Shown piece by piece: positions 32,597 through 41,507 of a DNA stretch of 64,000 nucleotides. The number at the start of each line of letters is the position of its first letter. Position 1 is the stretch's first letter. The notes beneath the pieces were generated by a model, which did not search any database, was not told the origin of the DNA, and saw nothing but the letters and a program-made list of their open reading frames with translations. The stretch comes from Aliiglaciecola sp. CAU 1673 (GTDB taxonomy: Bacteria > Pseudomonadota > Gammaproteobacteria > Enterobacterales > Alteromonadaceae). Made by a program: the position numbers and the translations under genes. Where the stretch lies: NCBI RefSeq assembly GCF_029223185.1, contig NZ_JARHUG010000002.1:1-64000 (forward strand), written 5' to 3'.

Positions 32597-33574
32597 TCAG
32601 CCACCGAGCATAGCCAAATGTGTTGTGGCGCCAGTAAAGCCTTTATCCAGCCAGTGACTGGCCTCCTTGTGGCCAATCAGTGCCTTAAGTTGCGTTTGCA
32701 GCACCCCGACATCGGCTTCCTGCAGATATTCTCGAAGGGGCAGGCCTTTTTCAGCAAAAAGACAAAGGTGTAAGTTGCCCGTTGCCGATACCCGCAATCT
32801 GTTGCAACTATCACAAAAGCCGTTGCTGTATGGCATGATAAGACCAATACGGCCTGCAAAGTCGGGGTGGGCAAATTCCTGAGCTGGACCCGCCGTAGTC
32901 TCTCTTATCACCGGTATCCAACCTTGCTCAAGCAGGCGCTCTTTAACGGGCAATCCAGAGACATGGTTGTGCTTAAAAAACGTCTGATTGTCACCGGTTT
33001 GCATCAGCTCAATTAAACGCAAGCTCACAGGCGTATGACGCAGCCAAGCAAGCGCTTGATCAAGCATGGTGCCACTGTAAGGACGCAGCATTACGCTGTT
33101 GATTTTGACCCGGATACCGGCGCTCAGGGCCTTATCTACACCGGCAAGAATAGTATTGAGCTTGTCATGACCGGTGATCATCGAGAAGTGGCGTGGATCT
33201 AAACTGTCGATAGAGACATTGATGGCATTCAAACCTGCTTCAACCCAGGTGCCTATCATCTGTGGTAGTTTAAAGCCGTTTGTGGTCAGGGCTACCTGCT
33301 CAATGCCCGGGGTATTGGCGCAAAGGCCAATGATCTCGGGCAGATCTTTACGCAATGAGGGCTCACCGCCGGTCAGGCGGATCTTGCGGGTGCCGAGTCC
33401 GGCAAACGCGGCGGCAATCGTTTTTATTTCTGCCTGGCTTAAAAAATCGCGGTCACTATCACATTGGTATCCATCAGGAAGACAATAACTGCAACGGAAG
33501 TTGCATACGTCGGTAACAGACAGCCGTAGATACTGAAATCGGCGTCCAAACTTGTCTTCCAATATTGCTTTCAT
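32597..33574 (-). CDS. moaA: GTP 3',8-cyclase MoaA (radical SAM)
   Basis: 325 residues from ATG 33574 (a GTG at 33592 is possible). The radical SAM motif CNFRCSYC (about 24-31) is followed by RLTGGEPSLRKD. The second, GTP-binding cluster has CDSCNRLRVSATGNLHLC near 265-282, and the C-terminus ends in the required Gly-Gly. It catalyses the first step of molybdenum cofactor synthesis, GTP to 3',8-cyclo-H2GTP. The frame is intact, in contrast to its partner moaC, which starts 86 bp downstream. Confidence 0.95.
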   Translation of the reverse strand: MKAILEDKFGRRFQYLRLSVTDVCNFRCSYCLPDGYQCDSDRDFLSQAEIKTIAAAFAGLGTRKIRLTGGEPSLRKDLPEIIGLCANTPGIEQVALTTNGFKLPQMIGTWVEAGLNAINVSIDSLDPRHFSMITGHDKLNTILAGVDKALSAGIRVKINSVMLRPYSGTMLDQALAWLRHTPVSLRLIELMQTGDNQTFFKHNHVSGLPVKERLLEQGWIPVIRETTAGPAQEFAHPDFAGRIGLIMPYSNGFCDSCNRLRVSATGNLHLCLFAEKGLPLREYLQEADVGVLQTQLKALIGHKEASHWLDKGFTGATTHLAMLGG

Positions 33575-33738
33575 CCTGGGATTGTCTCTCACTTTATTGC
33601 CAAGTTTGTTTTTTCATTTTTCTCGTGCATTGCAACCAATAGACAGGGATAAAGACAAGGATATTGCGACAGAAAGGTTATTCAATGGGGTAGGTGCCTA
33701 AAAGTTCTCTGTGTAGAGCAACAAATAGCCTTAATCTG

Positions 33739-33999
33739 TCAACTGGCACGTGATTTAATCCAATACAACTGCTTGTGCCCACCCATGGCAAGACGCCCCA
33801 TCTTTAGCAACGCTTCCTGCCGGCAATGAAAGGTTTGGATAAGGAATTCATTGGCGTTGTCATCCTGACGCCATAGCTCAAACTGCGGCAGATCAGGGGT
33901 TTCAATCTCTAAGGGCCGGTTCCATGGTTCCTGTACTACAGACATTGAGGGACACTCAACTAGGTATTGGTCAACTAACTCTAAGAGAGAATTCCTCAC
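33739..33999 (-). CDS. Small hypothetical protein between moeA and moaA
   Basis: 86 residues from GTG 33999, or 68 from an internal ATG at 33945 (MSVVQEPWNRPLEIE). The C-terminal part (LIQTFHCRQEALLKMGRLAMGGHKQLYWIK) reads like real protein with an amphipathic pattern. Neither start has a good ribosome-binding site. It is flanked by the MITE-like element on its upstream side, which may have removed its promoter. Not recognised. Confidence 0.4.
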   Translation of the reverse strand: MRNSLLELVDQYLVECPSMSVVQEPWNRPLEIETPDLPQFELWRQDDNANEFLIQTFHCRQEALLKMGRLAMGGHKQLYWIKSRAS

Positions 34000-34015
34000 T
34001 TTGCCAAATGCCCTA

Positions 34016-34351
34016 TACCAAGTCCAATAAATAAGTGATCATTCAGCGAGAGCCAAAATGTTCACTGTCAAGGCGGGGGGTTTTAGGTTTAGTAGGACTA
34101 AATCAAAGGCGCCCAATAACGCCAGGGGGCATTTTGGCCTCGCCCGCAGGGAGCGGCCAGAAAGGCTTACCTCCGCGTTCCCACTTCTCGACGTAGACGC
34201 CACTATGCCTTCACAAATGTTTCTGGAAAACATTTGAACATCCGAAGGATGGCCAAAGGCGAAGGGATTGGAGCCCTTAGTCAAGCGGCGCCTTGATCTA
34301 AGCCTTTCTGACTCGCTCTGAATTGACCGCTTATTTAATGGACTTGGTATT
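34016..34351. mobile_element. MITE-like element with 31-32-bp inverted ends
   Basis: TACCAAGTCC at 34016 continues as a 31-bp end that matches, with a few changes, the reverse complement of 34318-34349. The ends are flanked by TA, which suggests a TA target as in IS630/Tc1-type elements. The 336-bp interior has no gene. It contains the module AAATGTTT-CTGGA-AAACATTT (34215-34235), GAACA, then TCC-GAA-GGA-TGGCC, the same design as the hairpin repeats at 10.0-14.1 kb. The right end touches the moeA stop codon. Confidence 0.8.
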
Positions 34352-35585
34352 ACCACTGCAAATCATCAAAGGGCTGGATATCTACCTTTTCTCCTACCCC
34401 CACCTTTCCTTTATCCTTTGCCAGCAAAATATAACAATTGGCTTTGGCGACTGAGGTCATCAGTCCAGAGCCTTGTTTGCCAGTGCTTTTCACCTGCAAC
34501 ACACCATGCGCATCACGATGATAAATACCCCGCTGAAATTCCATACGGCCCGGTGCCTTTTTTAGTTCTTCGCTGCAAATGGCTTGCAGTATATTGGAGG
34601 CGCGAGGCGACTGACCGCTGAGTTTTCGAAGGGCCGGCAATACCAATTGATGAAAGGTCACCATGGCAGAAACGGGGTTGCCAGGCAGACCAAAATAGGC
34701 GCATTGCCCAAGATGCCCAAAGGCAAAAGGCTTGCCTGGTTTAATGGCGAGTTTCCAAAAGTGGACTTGCCCCAATTCTTCAAGCACGGCTTTGGTGTAA
34801 TCGGCTTCTCCCACCGATACTCCGCCGGAGGAGATCATGGCATCACACTCATTGGCGCGCAGCATGGCGCTGCGTAGCGCTGCTTTACTGTCCTCAATCA
34901 ACCCCAGATCAACGACTTCAACGCCCAAACTTTTCAAAATGGCCACCAAGGCAGGTCGATTGCTGTCGTAGATTTGCCCGTCTTTTAGCGGATTACCTGG
35001 TGCGACTAACTCATCACCGGTGGAAAAAAGTGCCACTTTAAGGGGGCGTATCACCTGGACTTGCTCCATTCCTAAGGAAGCAATAACGCCGATATCGGCC
35101 GCACTCAGGCGCTTGCCCCGGGGAAGCACGGTCTGGTCTTTGGCAATATCTTCACCGGCTTTACGCAGGCTTTCGCCTGGCAAAGGCTTGACCAGAAAAC
35201 GTACCTGCTCGCCTTCTGACTGGGTTTGTTCTTGCATCACCACTGCGTCAGCCCCTTGAGGAATGGCGGCACCCGTCATAATACGCACCGTATTGCCTGG
35301 CATTAAGGGGGCGTTGAACGGGCTGCCGGCCATGGCTTTGCCTTGCAGCGTTAAGCGATCGCAATGTTGCAAATCCTGGCTGCGAACGGCAAAGCCATCC
35401 ATGGCCGAATTATCAAAAAGCGGAATATTAAGGGCTGAGATCACTGGTTCAGCCAACACCTGGCCATAGGCTTGGAGCAGTGGACAATATTTTTGCTCAC
35501 TAACCGCGACTATGGGTAAAAGCAGTTTTTCAAGGGCATCTTCAATGGTCATCAGGGCATCATGGTGACAGGCATCTCGGGTCAT
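34350..35585 (-). CDS. moeA: Molybdopterin molybdenumtransferase MoeA
   Basis: 411 residues, usual length. Typical motifs: LNIPLFDNSAMDGFAV (about 53-68), VRIMTGAAIPQGADAVVMQE, ALFSTGDELVAPG, IYDSNRPAL, SSGGVSVGEADY and KPGKPFAFG. It inserts molybdate into adenylated molybdopterin. The start ATG 35585 has AAGGAAA upstream. The gene is intact. Its stop codon coincides with the end of a MITE-like element, which separates it from moaA. Confidence 0.95.
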   Translation of the reverse strand: MTRDACHHDALMTIEDALEKLLLPIVAVSEQKYCPLLQAYGQVLAEPVISALNIPLFDNSAMDGFAVRSQDLQHCDRLTLQGKAMAGSPFNAPLMPGNTVRIMTGAAIPQGADAVVMQEQTQSEGEQVRFLVKPLPGESLRKAGEDIAKDQTVLPRGKRLSAADIGVIASLGMEQVQVIRPLKVALFSTGDELVAPGNPLKDGQIYDSNRPALVAILKSLGVEVVDLGLIEDSKAALRSAMLRANECDAMISSGGVSVGEADYTKAVLEELGQVHFWKLAIKPGKPFAFGHLGQCAYFGLPGNPVSAMVTFHQLVLPALRKLSGQSPRASNILQAICSEELKKAPGRMEFQRGIYHRDAHGVLQVKSTGKQGSGLMTSVAKANCYILLAKDKGKVGVGEKVDIQPFDDLQW

Positions 35586-35702
35586 TGGCTTTTCCTTGAA
35601 ATCGTATTGGATTCAAAGCGTAACAAGAAAACGTATGGTCTAACACCTGTCACGCGACCATCGGTTACTATCACAAGATGCATCACCTTCAAATTAGATG
35701 CG

Positions 35703-37016
35703 TTACGCGCCGCTGTCATCGATAAAAAACACAATCTGCATCAGCATGCGTTTATAGTTGGGATTAAAGGTGCCGCGTCTTAGCAGTTGGCCGGGAGCGA
35801 CGTTGGTTCCGCTTTCAGCAAATACAATCACGCCGTCGTTGGTATCGTTATGGGCAACACAGCGACGATATTCCTCACCGTCAAGCTGATAGCCTCTGCA
35901 GTGTCGGTATTTGCCATCGATACCATAATGGGGATTGTCGGGTTTTATGGTAATAGCGGTATGGGCATGATTGGCAAACAAATAGGATTTGCCATTGAAC
36001 TCGCGTTGCCAGTTAGCGGTAGCTCCAGGCTCCTCCGTTTTCTTATCGTAAATGACCTTGTCCAGACAGGCTGGCGTGACATTAAGGGTCGAAATCTTGT
36101 TGGCCGATTGCGCTGTTTGGTACCACATCAGGGTCTTGTTTTCTGTGGGTGACTGGCAAAAATAATCAAGGGCGGTTGTGGCATCGATAGTGCTGTCATC
36201 GGCACTGATCACCATCAACATGGGGTGCTGCATGCGGTAGCCGTCGGTCATCAAACCTTTGGTCAGGAGGTAAAATTCCGCTGCTGCATTGAGAGAAAAG
36301 GATTCATAGCGCGCTGCGTCTACTTCCTGATACTCACCGCTCCAGTCTTTCACATGGCGCAGATAGGGGGTAAGCGCAATCAAGCTGCTATTGGCCTTTA
36401 GTGCTGCGGAAAGGAGCACCACGCCTTTAATTTTTTCATGGTTATACTGGCCCAAGTGTTTGATGATCAGTGAGGCGCCGGCAGAAAAGCCCAGCAAGAA
36501 CACCTGGTTGATTTCATCCATATTGGTCAGACTGTCGACACTATAGCGGGTAGCGTCCAGCCACTGCTGGTAAGTCATCTCAAGGCTATCCCCGGCAATG
36601 GTGCCATGTCCGGGCAACAGTAATCCCCGGATCACGGCACAGGGGTAATTTTGCCTTAGGTCTGAGGCAATATCCGACATCAAAAAGGGCGAATCGGTAA
36701 GCCCGTGGAGCAATAAAAAACCCTTACCACTGCCCGTTCCACTGCAGCCGGGTTGCCATTCAAAAGGGGCCCGCATATCCCTGGCTTGTTGATTGGTATA
36801 CCCCCCCATAAAACCCTGGGGATTATTGGGGAGGGCCTGTTCGAGCGACTGTAGAATTAGTTCTTGGCTTTGCTTTATATACTCAGCAAAGGTGGCTTGG
36901 GAGGGGGCTTGGATCGCGTTACCGGAGGGCTGCAGCACCAGTGGCTGCTCGCTGCAGGCGACCAGTATCATCAATAAGGGCGCGAGCAGGCTGCTTCGCA
37001 ACAGATGTGATGTCAT
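35703..37016 (-). CDS. Lipoprotein alpha/beta-hydrolase (carboxylesterase-like)
   Basis: 437 residues. A lipoprotein signal ends in LMILVAC (Cys about 21). The hydrolase core starts with GFLLLHGLTDSPF (oxyanion side). The nucleophile is in LLGFSAGAS (about 174), with Asp in ISADDSTID and His in FANHAHTAI. It is longer than simple monoglyceride-lipase-like enzymes, with an added C-terminal region holding a cysteine pair. Anchored in a membrane, probably acting on ester substrates. It stands alone, downstream of nothing obvious. Confidence 0.85.
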   Translation of the reverse strand: MTSHLLRSSLLAPLLMILVACSEQPLVLQPSGNAIQAPSQATFAEYIKQSQELILQSLEQALPNNPQGFMGGYTNQQARDMRAPFEWQPGCSGTGSGKGFLLLHGLTDSPFLMSDIASDLRQNYPCAVIRGLLLPGHGTIAGDSLEMTYQQWLDATRYSVDSLTNMDEINQVFLLGFSAGASLIIKHLGQYNHEKIKGVVLLSAALKANSSLIALTPYLRHVKDWSGEYQEVDAARYESFSLNAAAEFYLLTKGLMTDGYRMQHPMLMVISADDSTIDATTALDYFCQSPTENKTLMWYQTAQSANKISTLNVTPACLDKVIYDKKTEEPGATANWQREFNGKSYLFANHAHTAITIKPDNPHYGIDGKYRHCRGYQLDGEEYRRCVAHNDTNDGVIVFAESGTNVAPGQLLRRGTFNPNYKRMLMQIVFFIDDSGA

Positions 37017-37344
37017 TCTTTTTGTACTCTATTGTGCCCGAACTTGCCTGAGTGTGGGCAAAGTGCTCGCAAATGCCAACTTTTCATTAGCTGATTTCAC
37101 TCTCTATTTTTCTTTTATGCATAGCAATTTCAAGCAGTTAGGTCGCAAAACCAACAGCATGCAAGGCTGTTATGCCAAGGCTTTAGCGATTGGTCCTATG
37201 TGTTAGTTGGCCAACAAGCATCAAATATATTTTGATGGCCGCTGGAAATCGTATTTACCTGCAAGCGGCCCTCTGTATACTGAATGAGCGTTACATGATT
37301 TGGCTTTATAGATGTCATTTTCAGTTTAAGGCTGCTGTTAGGTC
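37017..37344. other. Divergent intergenic region
   Basis: 328 bp between divergent genes. It must hold both promoters. The rightward one is listed at 37254-37281. Short frames here are not convincing. No repeat or RNA was recognised. Confidence 0.4.
37254..37281 (+). promoter_or_regulatory. Promoter of dCache-GGDEF gene
   Basis: TTTACC (37254-37259), a 16-bp spacer and TATACT (37276-37281), 63 bp before the start codon. Confidence 0.55.
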
Positions 37345-39336
37345 ATGTGGAATCGTTCCTCTGAGGGTGGTCCACCCATCCAATATTCTCTTCGACGACA
37401 GTTGCTATCCCGAGGCGGCCTGCGCAGTATTTTTGTCGCCACGGCATTATGTGTCGCCAGTTACTATCATGTGGTCTCTATTCTTGAAAACGGCCTCAAG
37501 CAACAGCTACTTAGTTATATCAGTGAACGTGGTTTACGGGATTCTGAGCCGTTTCTTAAAACTGAACGACGTCATCTTGCCTTTGAAAAACAGTTTCGGG
37601 AACAGTGGCAGAAGGTGAACCCCCGCCTGGGTGCGAGACGTTTTGATGACTATTTCGAGCCTTGGCCTGATGGCACCTATCGCACCAAGCAAGAATGGTA
37701 CGAGGGGCATGTGGACAAAGATGGTTTGTTTCACAGTGGGTTTACCGGATTTATCGGCCAGGGCGTTAAACTGGACGAGGAAATGCGTCACCGTGCGTCG
37801 CTTATTGCCGGTATGCTGGATTGGTATGGCACAGCCTGGACCGCCACCGGGCAATATATTAATTACTTTGTTACTGCCCCCGAAAACCTCTTAATCGGAG
37901 AGTTTGTCGGATTTCCGTATTTGCATCATGTGCCGGCTGACAGCTATTTCCCTGATGAGATTTTTGTCGCCCCTGCCAATCAACAAAACAATCCACAGCG
38001 ACATACAGTATGGACTCGCTTCTACTTTGATGAGACCGCAAAGGTGTGGTTGGTCAGTGCACTGAGGCCAATCTATATTGAAGATCGGCAGGTAGCGACC
38101 GCCGGGCAGGACATTCTGCTGGATGACTTTATGAAACGGGTCATCGATGACAAGTTTGAGGGAACGGAAAACCTGGCTTTCGATGAGCAGGGAAGATTAA
38201 TTGCCCATCAGTCTTGGCACGCCAGCCTTGGTGGTAGCGATAAACAGACCATGATCTCTGAAGTTGGCGGTAGATTGCAAAAGGTCTACGAAAAGGTGAT
38301 TTCCGTTAACAAACGCAGTGACGTAGTGGAAATTGATGACGCTTATCTGGCCTTTACCCGTATCAGCGGGCCCAATTGGTTTCTGGTCAATATCTATCCT
38401 AAGTCCTTGCTGCAACAACATGGTGCCAAAGCGGCTCTTATCATCCTGGCTATCGCCTTGCTGGGGTTGCTGACCGAGTTTTTGATGCTGTGGACCTTGA
38501 TAGACACCACAGTTGTCAAGCCCATCGGCAATATGCTTAAGCGGGTAAAGTGGCTTGAAGCCAGAGCAAGGGATGAATCACTAAAAAGCGGCACAGCCCC
38601 TGCGCTTTTTGAGCCGGGATGTGCGGAACTGGCAGAGCTGTCTAATTCCTTTAGTCAGATGGCAGATAAACTGGATGCTGCCATCAAAGAGCAACGGGAC
38701 ATTAACAAATCATTGGATCAGGAAGTGGCGGTACGCACCGAAGCCTTGCAGGCGGCCAATGTGCAGTTAGAGAAGCTGGCGATTACCGATGATCTTACCG
38801 GGCTGTATAACCGGCGGCACTTTCGCCACTGTGTTGAAGAGGAGCTGATCCGCGCCAAGCGCCTGACCCAAAACAACACCTGGCTAACCTTGTACATTCT
38901 GGATATTGACCACTTTAAAAGCATCAATGATCGGTTCGGGCATCAAGCCGGTGATGCGGTGATTGCCCGGATTGCTCATGCCATTTGCGCTTGTTTTCAG
39001 CGTGCCAGCGACAAATGTTTTCGTATAGGTGGTGAGGAATTTGCCGTACTCTGTATTGACGATAAAGAAGATTTGCAGGGATTGTCCAAGACTATCGCGT
39101 TGTTGCTTAAAGAGATCCGAACATTACATATTCCTGTGGACCGAAACGGGCAGTACTGCAGTGTGACACTGAGTATGGGGGTAACCTGCGAGCTGTTAAA
39201 TGCACAAAGCTCCCAGGATGCTCTTTTCCATGCTGCCGACAATGCCCTGTATCAAGCTAAGGAGCGCGGTCGTGACCGCGCCTGTCTTGTCACAGCACAG
39301 CATGATGGGACTCAGGATAGCGCTGACTTCCTCTAG
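37345..39336 (+). CDS. dCache-HAMP-GGDEF diguanylate cyclase
   Basis: 663 residues. TM1 lies at about 29-46 and a long periplasmic sensor (about 50-355) of dCache type follows, with WYEGH, TGQYINYF and WFLVNIYPKSLL near its end. TM2 lies at about 362-385, then HAMP and a coiled-coil linker (about 390-475). The GGDEF domain (about 485-645) has TDDLTGLYNRRHFRHC, DIDHFKSINDRFGHQAGD and FRIGGEEFAV (about 558-567), all intact. Likely produces c-di-GMP when a small ligand binds outside. The product family is clear, the ligand unknown. Confidence 0.92.
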   Translation: MWNRSSEGGPPIQYSLRRQLLSRGGLRSIFVATALCVASYYHVVSILENGLKQQLLSYISERGLRDSEPFLKTERRHLAFEKQFREQWQKVNPRLGARRFDDYFEPWPDGTYRTKQEWYEGHVDKDGLFHSGFTGFIGQGVKLDEEMRHRASLIAGMLDWYGTAWTATGQYINYFVTAPENLLIGEFVGFPYLHHVPADSYFPDEIFVAPANQQNNPQRHTVWTRFYFDETAKVWLVSALRPIYIEDRQVATAGQDILLDDFMKRVIDDKFEGTENLAFDEQGRLIAHQSWHASLGGSDKQTMISEVGGRLQKVYEKVISVNKRSDVVEIDDAYLAFTRISGPNWFLVNIYPKSLLQQHGAKAALIILAIALLGLLTEFLMLWTLIDTTVVKPIGNMLKRVKWLEARARDESLKSGTAPALFEPGCAELAELSNSFSQMADKLDAAIKEQRDINKSLDQEVAVRTEALQAANVQLEKLAITDDLTGLYNRRHFRHCVEEELIRAKRLTQNNTWLTLYILDIDHFKSINDRFGHQAGDAVIARIAHAICACFQRASDKCFRIGGEEFAVLCIDDKEDLQGLSKTIALLLKEIRTLHIPVDRNGQYCSVTLSMGVTCELLNAQSSQDALFHAADNALYQAKERGRDRACLVTAQHDGTQDSADFL

Positions 39337-39348
39337 CTTTTAAGCCTA

Positions 39349-39750
39349 TCAGGGCAAGCTAAATAAGCCCGGCAGCAACTCATCCACACGCCAGCTTTGC
39401 GTATGTTCGGCATCGCAGGTGGCATGAACCTTGGCATTGGCCGGAAAAAACTCCGCAATCACCTGACGACAGGCTCCACAGGGGGAATAGAGCTTATCGC
39501 CCGGCATATAGATGGTCATGGCGGCAAATTGCTCGGGCTTGATCCCCTGAGCGATAGCGGCATAAATGGCGGTGCGTTCGGCGCAGTTGGTCAAACCGTA
39601 AGAGGCGTTTTCCACGTTACAGCCGGGAATTAATCTGCCGTCTTTTAGGCTAAGCGCCGCGCCAACAGCGAAATTGCTGTATCTGTTGTAGGCATGGCTG
39701 GCCGCGGTCTTGGCATATTCTTTTTGTTTTTCTAGTGTTGCTTGATTCAA
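39349..39750 (-). CDS. cdd: Cytidine deaminase
   Basis: 133 residues, the short homotetrameric type. Zinc ligands and catalytic Glu are in NCAERTA (C56, E58) and PCGACRQ (C91, C94). Substrate motif NFAVGAAL and CNVENASYG are typical. Deaminates cytidine and deoxycytidine to the uridine forms in pyrimidine salvage. It lies 17 bp after the MBL lipoprotein gene and is probably the last gene of the mog operon. Confidence 0.95.
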   Translation of the reverse strand: MNQATLEKQKEYAKTAASHAYNRYSNFAVGAALSLKDGRLIPGCNVENASYGLTNCAERTAIYAAIAQGIKPEQFAAMTIYMPGDKLYSPCGACRQVIAEFFPANAKVHATCDAEHTQSWRVDELLPGLFSLP

Positions 39751-39767
39751 AGGTCAGTTTCCAATTC

Positions 39768-40850
39768 TTACAGGGTTACCTGTTCGCCCTCATTCAGGAT
39801 GAGCAGATTCACAGTGCTTAGCATACGTTCTTTCATATTTAGCAGGCGAAGCAGGGCAGAGTGTGAACTGTGATCGCCCATTTGCCAACTGGCATTGCCA
39901 TAGCCCCATGGGATCATCACTTTGCAGCCCAACTCTTCGGCGGCAGTCAGGGCATCTTCCGGGGTGGTATGCACATAGCGATACCATTCGCCATGCTCTT
40001 CATGATGATAGGAAGCAATAGGTATCAGGCAGACATCTATATCCCCGTAACGCGCCTGAATATCCTTAAAATGATCTGAATATCCTGTATCGCCGGCAAA
40101 GTAGAGCTTTTTGCCACTATGTTCGATAAGCCATCCGGTCCACAGACTCTGCTCATTATCTCCGTATAGGAAAGGCACCCAGATACGGCCGTTAAAGTGG
40201 TGGGCGGGCACGGCATGGATAGTGGTATCGCCAAGTTGCGATGAAGCGAACCAATCCATTTCTTTGATTTGATAGCCGGCCTTCTCAAAATGAGAGGCGC
40301 TGTTTAATCCCACAAAATATTGCGCCTGGTTACCGATGCGCCCGATGTCGGCCTTATTGAAATGGTCGTAGTGCAGGTGTGAATAAAGCACTGCCTTGGT
40401 TTTTTGGAGCGTCTTATCACTAAGCCATTTGGGTTTGTTTCTGCTGGTGCCAAGCAGGTTGGCCGCCCAGTTTACTGGCCAGTCGAATTGGCCACTGACA
40501 GGGTCGATAAGCACTTGCTGACCATCCGGCGACTCGATAGCAAAACTGGCATGGCCCAGCCACTGCACTTTAAAGCCGCTGTCGACAGGTGGTATACGCT
40601 GCGGGCCAACGTAATGGCACTGCTGTGCAGGCTCTTTGCAGTCCACATCCGGATGAGGCAGATAGCAATCTGTTTCACAGGTTAGGGGATATTCCTTTTT
40701 ACCGGGATAGAGGTTCTGATATCGGTTATCCGTTGCAAGCTTGGCAGTGGGAGGCTGTGCCGTTATCTGAGTGACTTGGTTGGGCGTGGCACAGCCAGCA
40801 AGCAGTATGGCCAAGAACAGACTGAGCTGGGTAAATATTAACGCTTTCAT
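39768..40850 (-). CDS. Lipoprotein metallo-beta-lactamase-fold hydrolase (NAPE-PLD-like)
   Basis: 360 residues from ATG 40850. Signal with lipobox LAILLAGC. Metal-binding motif SHLHYDHFNK (H-x-H-x-D-H type), with later HAVPAHHFNGR, FAGDTGYSDHF and SYHHEEHG. The pattern matches bacterial relatives of N-acyl-phosphatidylethanolamine phospholipase D and UlaG-like proteins. Membrane-anchored, probably a phosphodiesterase on lipids. It sits between mog and cdd with very short gaps. The biological substrate is unknown. Confidence 0.88.
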   Translation of the reverse strand: MKALIFTQLSLFLAILLAGCATPNQVTQITAQPPTAKLATDNRYQNLYPGKKEYPLTCETDCYLPHPDVDCKEPAQQCHYVGPQRIPPVDSGFKVQWLGHASFAIESPDGQQVLIDPVSGQFDWPVNWAANLLGTSRNKPKWLSDKTLQKTKAVLYSHLHYDHFNKADIGRIGNQAQYFVGLNSASHFEKAGYQIKEMDWFASSQLGDTTIHAVPAHHFNGRIWVPFLYGDNEQSLWTGWLIEHSGKKLYFAGDTGYSDHFKDIQARYGDIDVCLIPIASYHHEEHGEWYRYVHTTPEDALTAAEELGCKVMIPWGYGNASWQMGDHSSHSALLRLLNMKERMLSTVNLLILNEGEQVTL

Positions 40851-40856
40851 CAAAAA

Positions 40857-41387
40857 TCAGGCTTTGGGACGAAAGGCTTTTATCACCTCTTCATCGCATT
40901 CAAGGTAAGGGCCGTTCATTAAATCAATGCAATAGGGAATGGCCGGGAAAACGGCATCCAGGCATTGGCGAATGGCCTTGGGTTTGCCGGGGAGATTGAG
41001 GATAAGTGAATGGCCACGCAGTCCGGCTGTTTGACGAGAGAGAATGGCCGTTGGCACATACTTAAGGCTTTCCATGCGCATCAGCTCGCCAAAGCCTGGC
41101 ATCATGCGATCGCACACCGCCTCGGTGGCTTCCGGTGTGACGTCACGTTTAGCCGGTCCGGTACCGCCGGTGGTGACCACCAGGGCACAGCCCTGTTTAT
41201 CCACCAGTTCAATCAGCGTCTGTTCAATCAGTGGCTGCTCGTCTGCCACCAGGCGATAAACCGGCTCCCAGGGCGAGCTTAGGTAGCTGTCCAAAGTGTC
41301 GATAATGGCTGGCCCGGAAAGATCTTCGTATTGGCCGCGGCTGGCGCGATCGCTAATGGTGACGATGCCGATTCTGGCGCTATCCAT
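40857..41387 (-). CDS. mog: Molybdopterin adenylyltransferase Mog
   Basis: 176 residues from ATG 41387, chosen for AGGAG upstream. Typical motifs: ARIGIVTISDRASRGQYEDLSGP, VTTGGTGPAKRDVTPEAT and RGHSLILNLPGKPKAIRQCL. It adenylates molybdopterin before metal insertion by MoeA. The MoaB/Mog families are alike, but length and the C-terminal extension (IPYCIDLMNGPYLE) favour Mog. Intact, and starts a mog/MBL/cdd operon away from the damaged moa-mod block. Confidence 0.92.
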   Translation of the reverse strand: MDSARIGIVTISDRASRGQYEDLSGPAIIDTLDSYLSSPWEPVYRLVADEQPLIEQTLIELVDKQGCALVVTTGGTGPAKRDVTPEATEAVCDRMMPGFGELMRMESLKYVPTAILSRQTAGLRGHSLILNLPGKPKAIRQCLDAVFPAIPYCIDLMNGPYLECDEEVIKAFRPKA

Positions 41388-41507
41388 CTTGTTTATCTCC
41401 TGTGTCCACAAGCTGCAGTCTGCTTAAGGTAAGGACTTTTTGCGCCAGATCAATATGCAAAAGACGAATATCCGCATAATGCGCCGGGCTGTATTGAGGA
41501 GAGTCAG

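Noticed and set aside
33575-33738. Moco riboswitch upstream of moaA
   Set aside because: I could not fold the region into the known Moco RNA pattern. Nothing beyond AT-rich sequence is supported.
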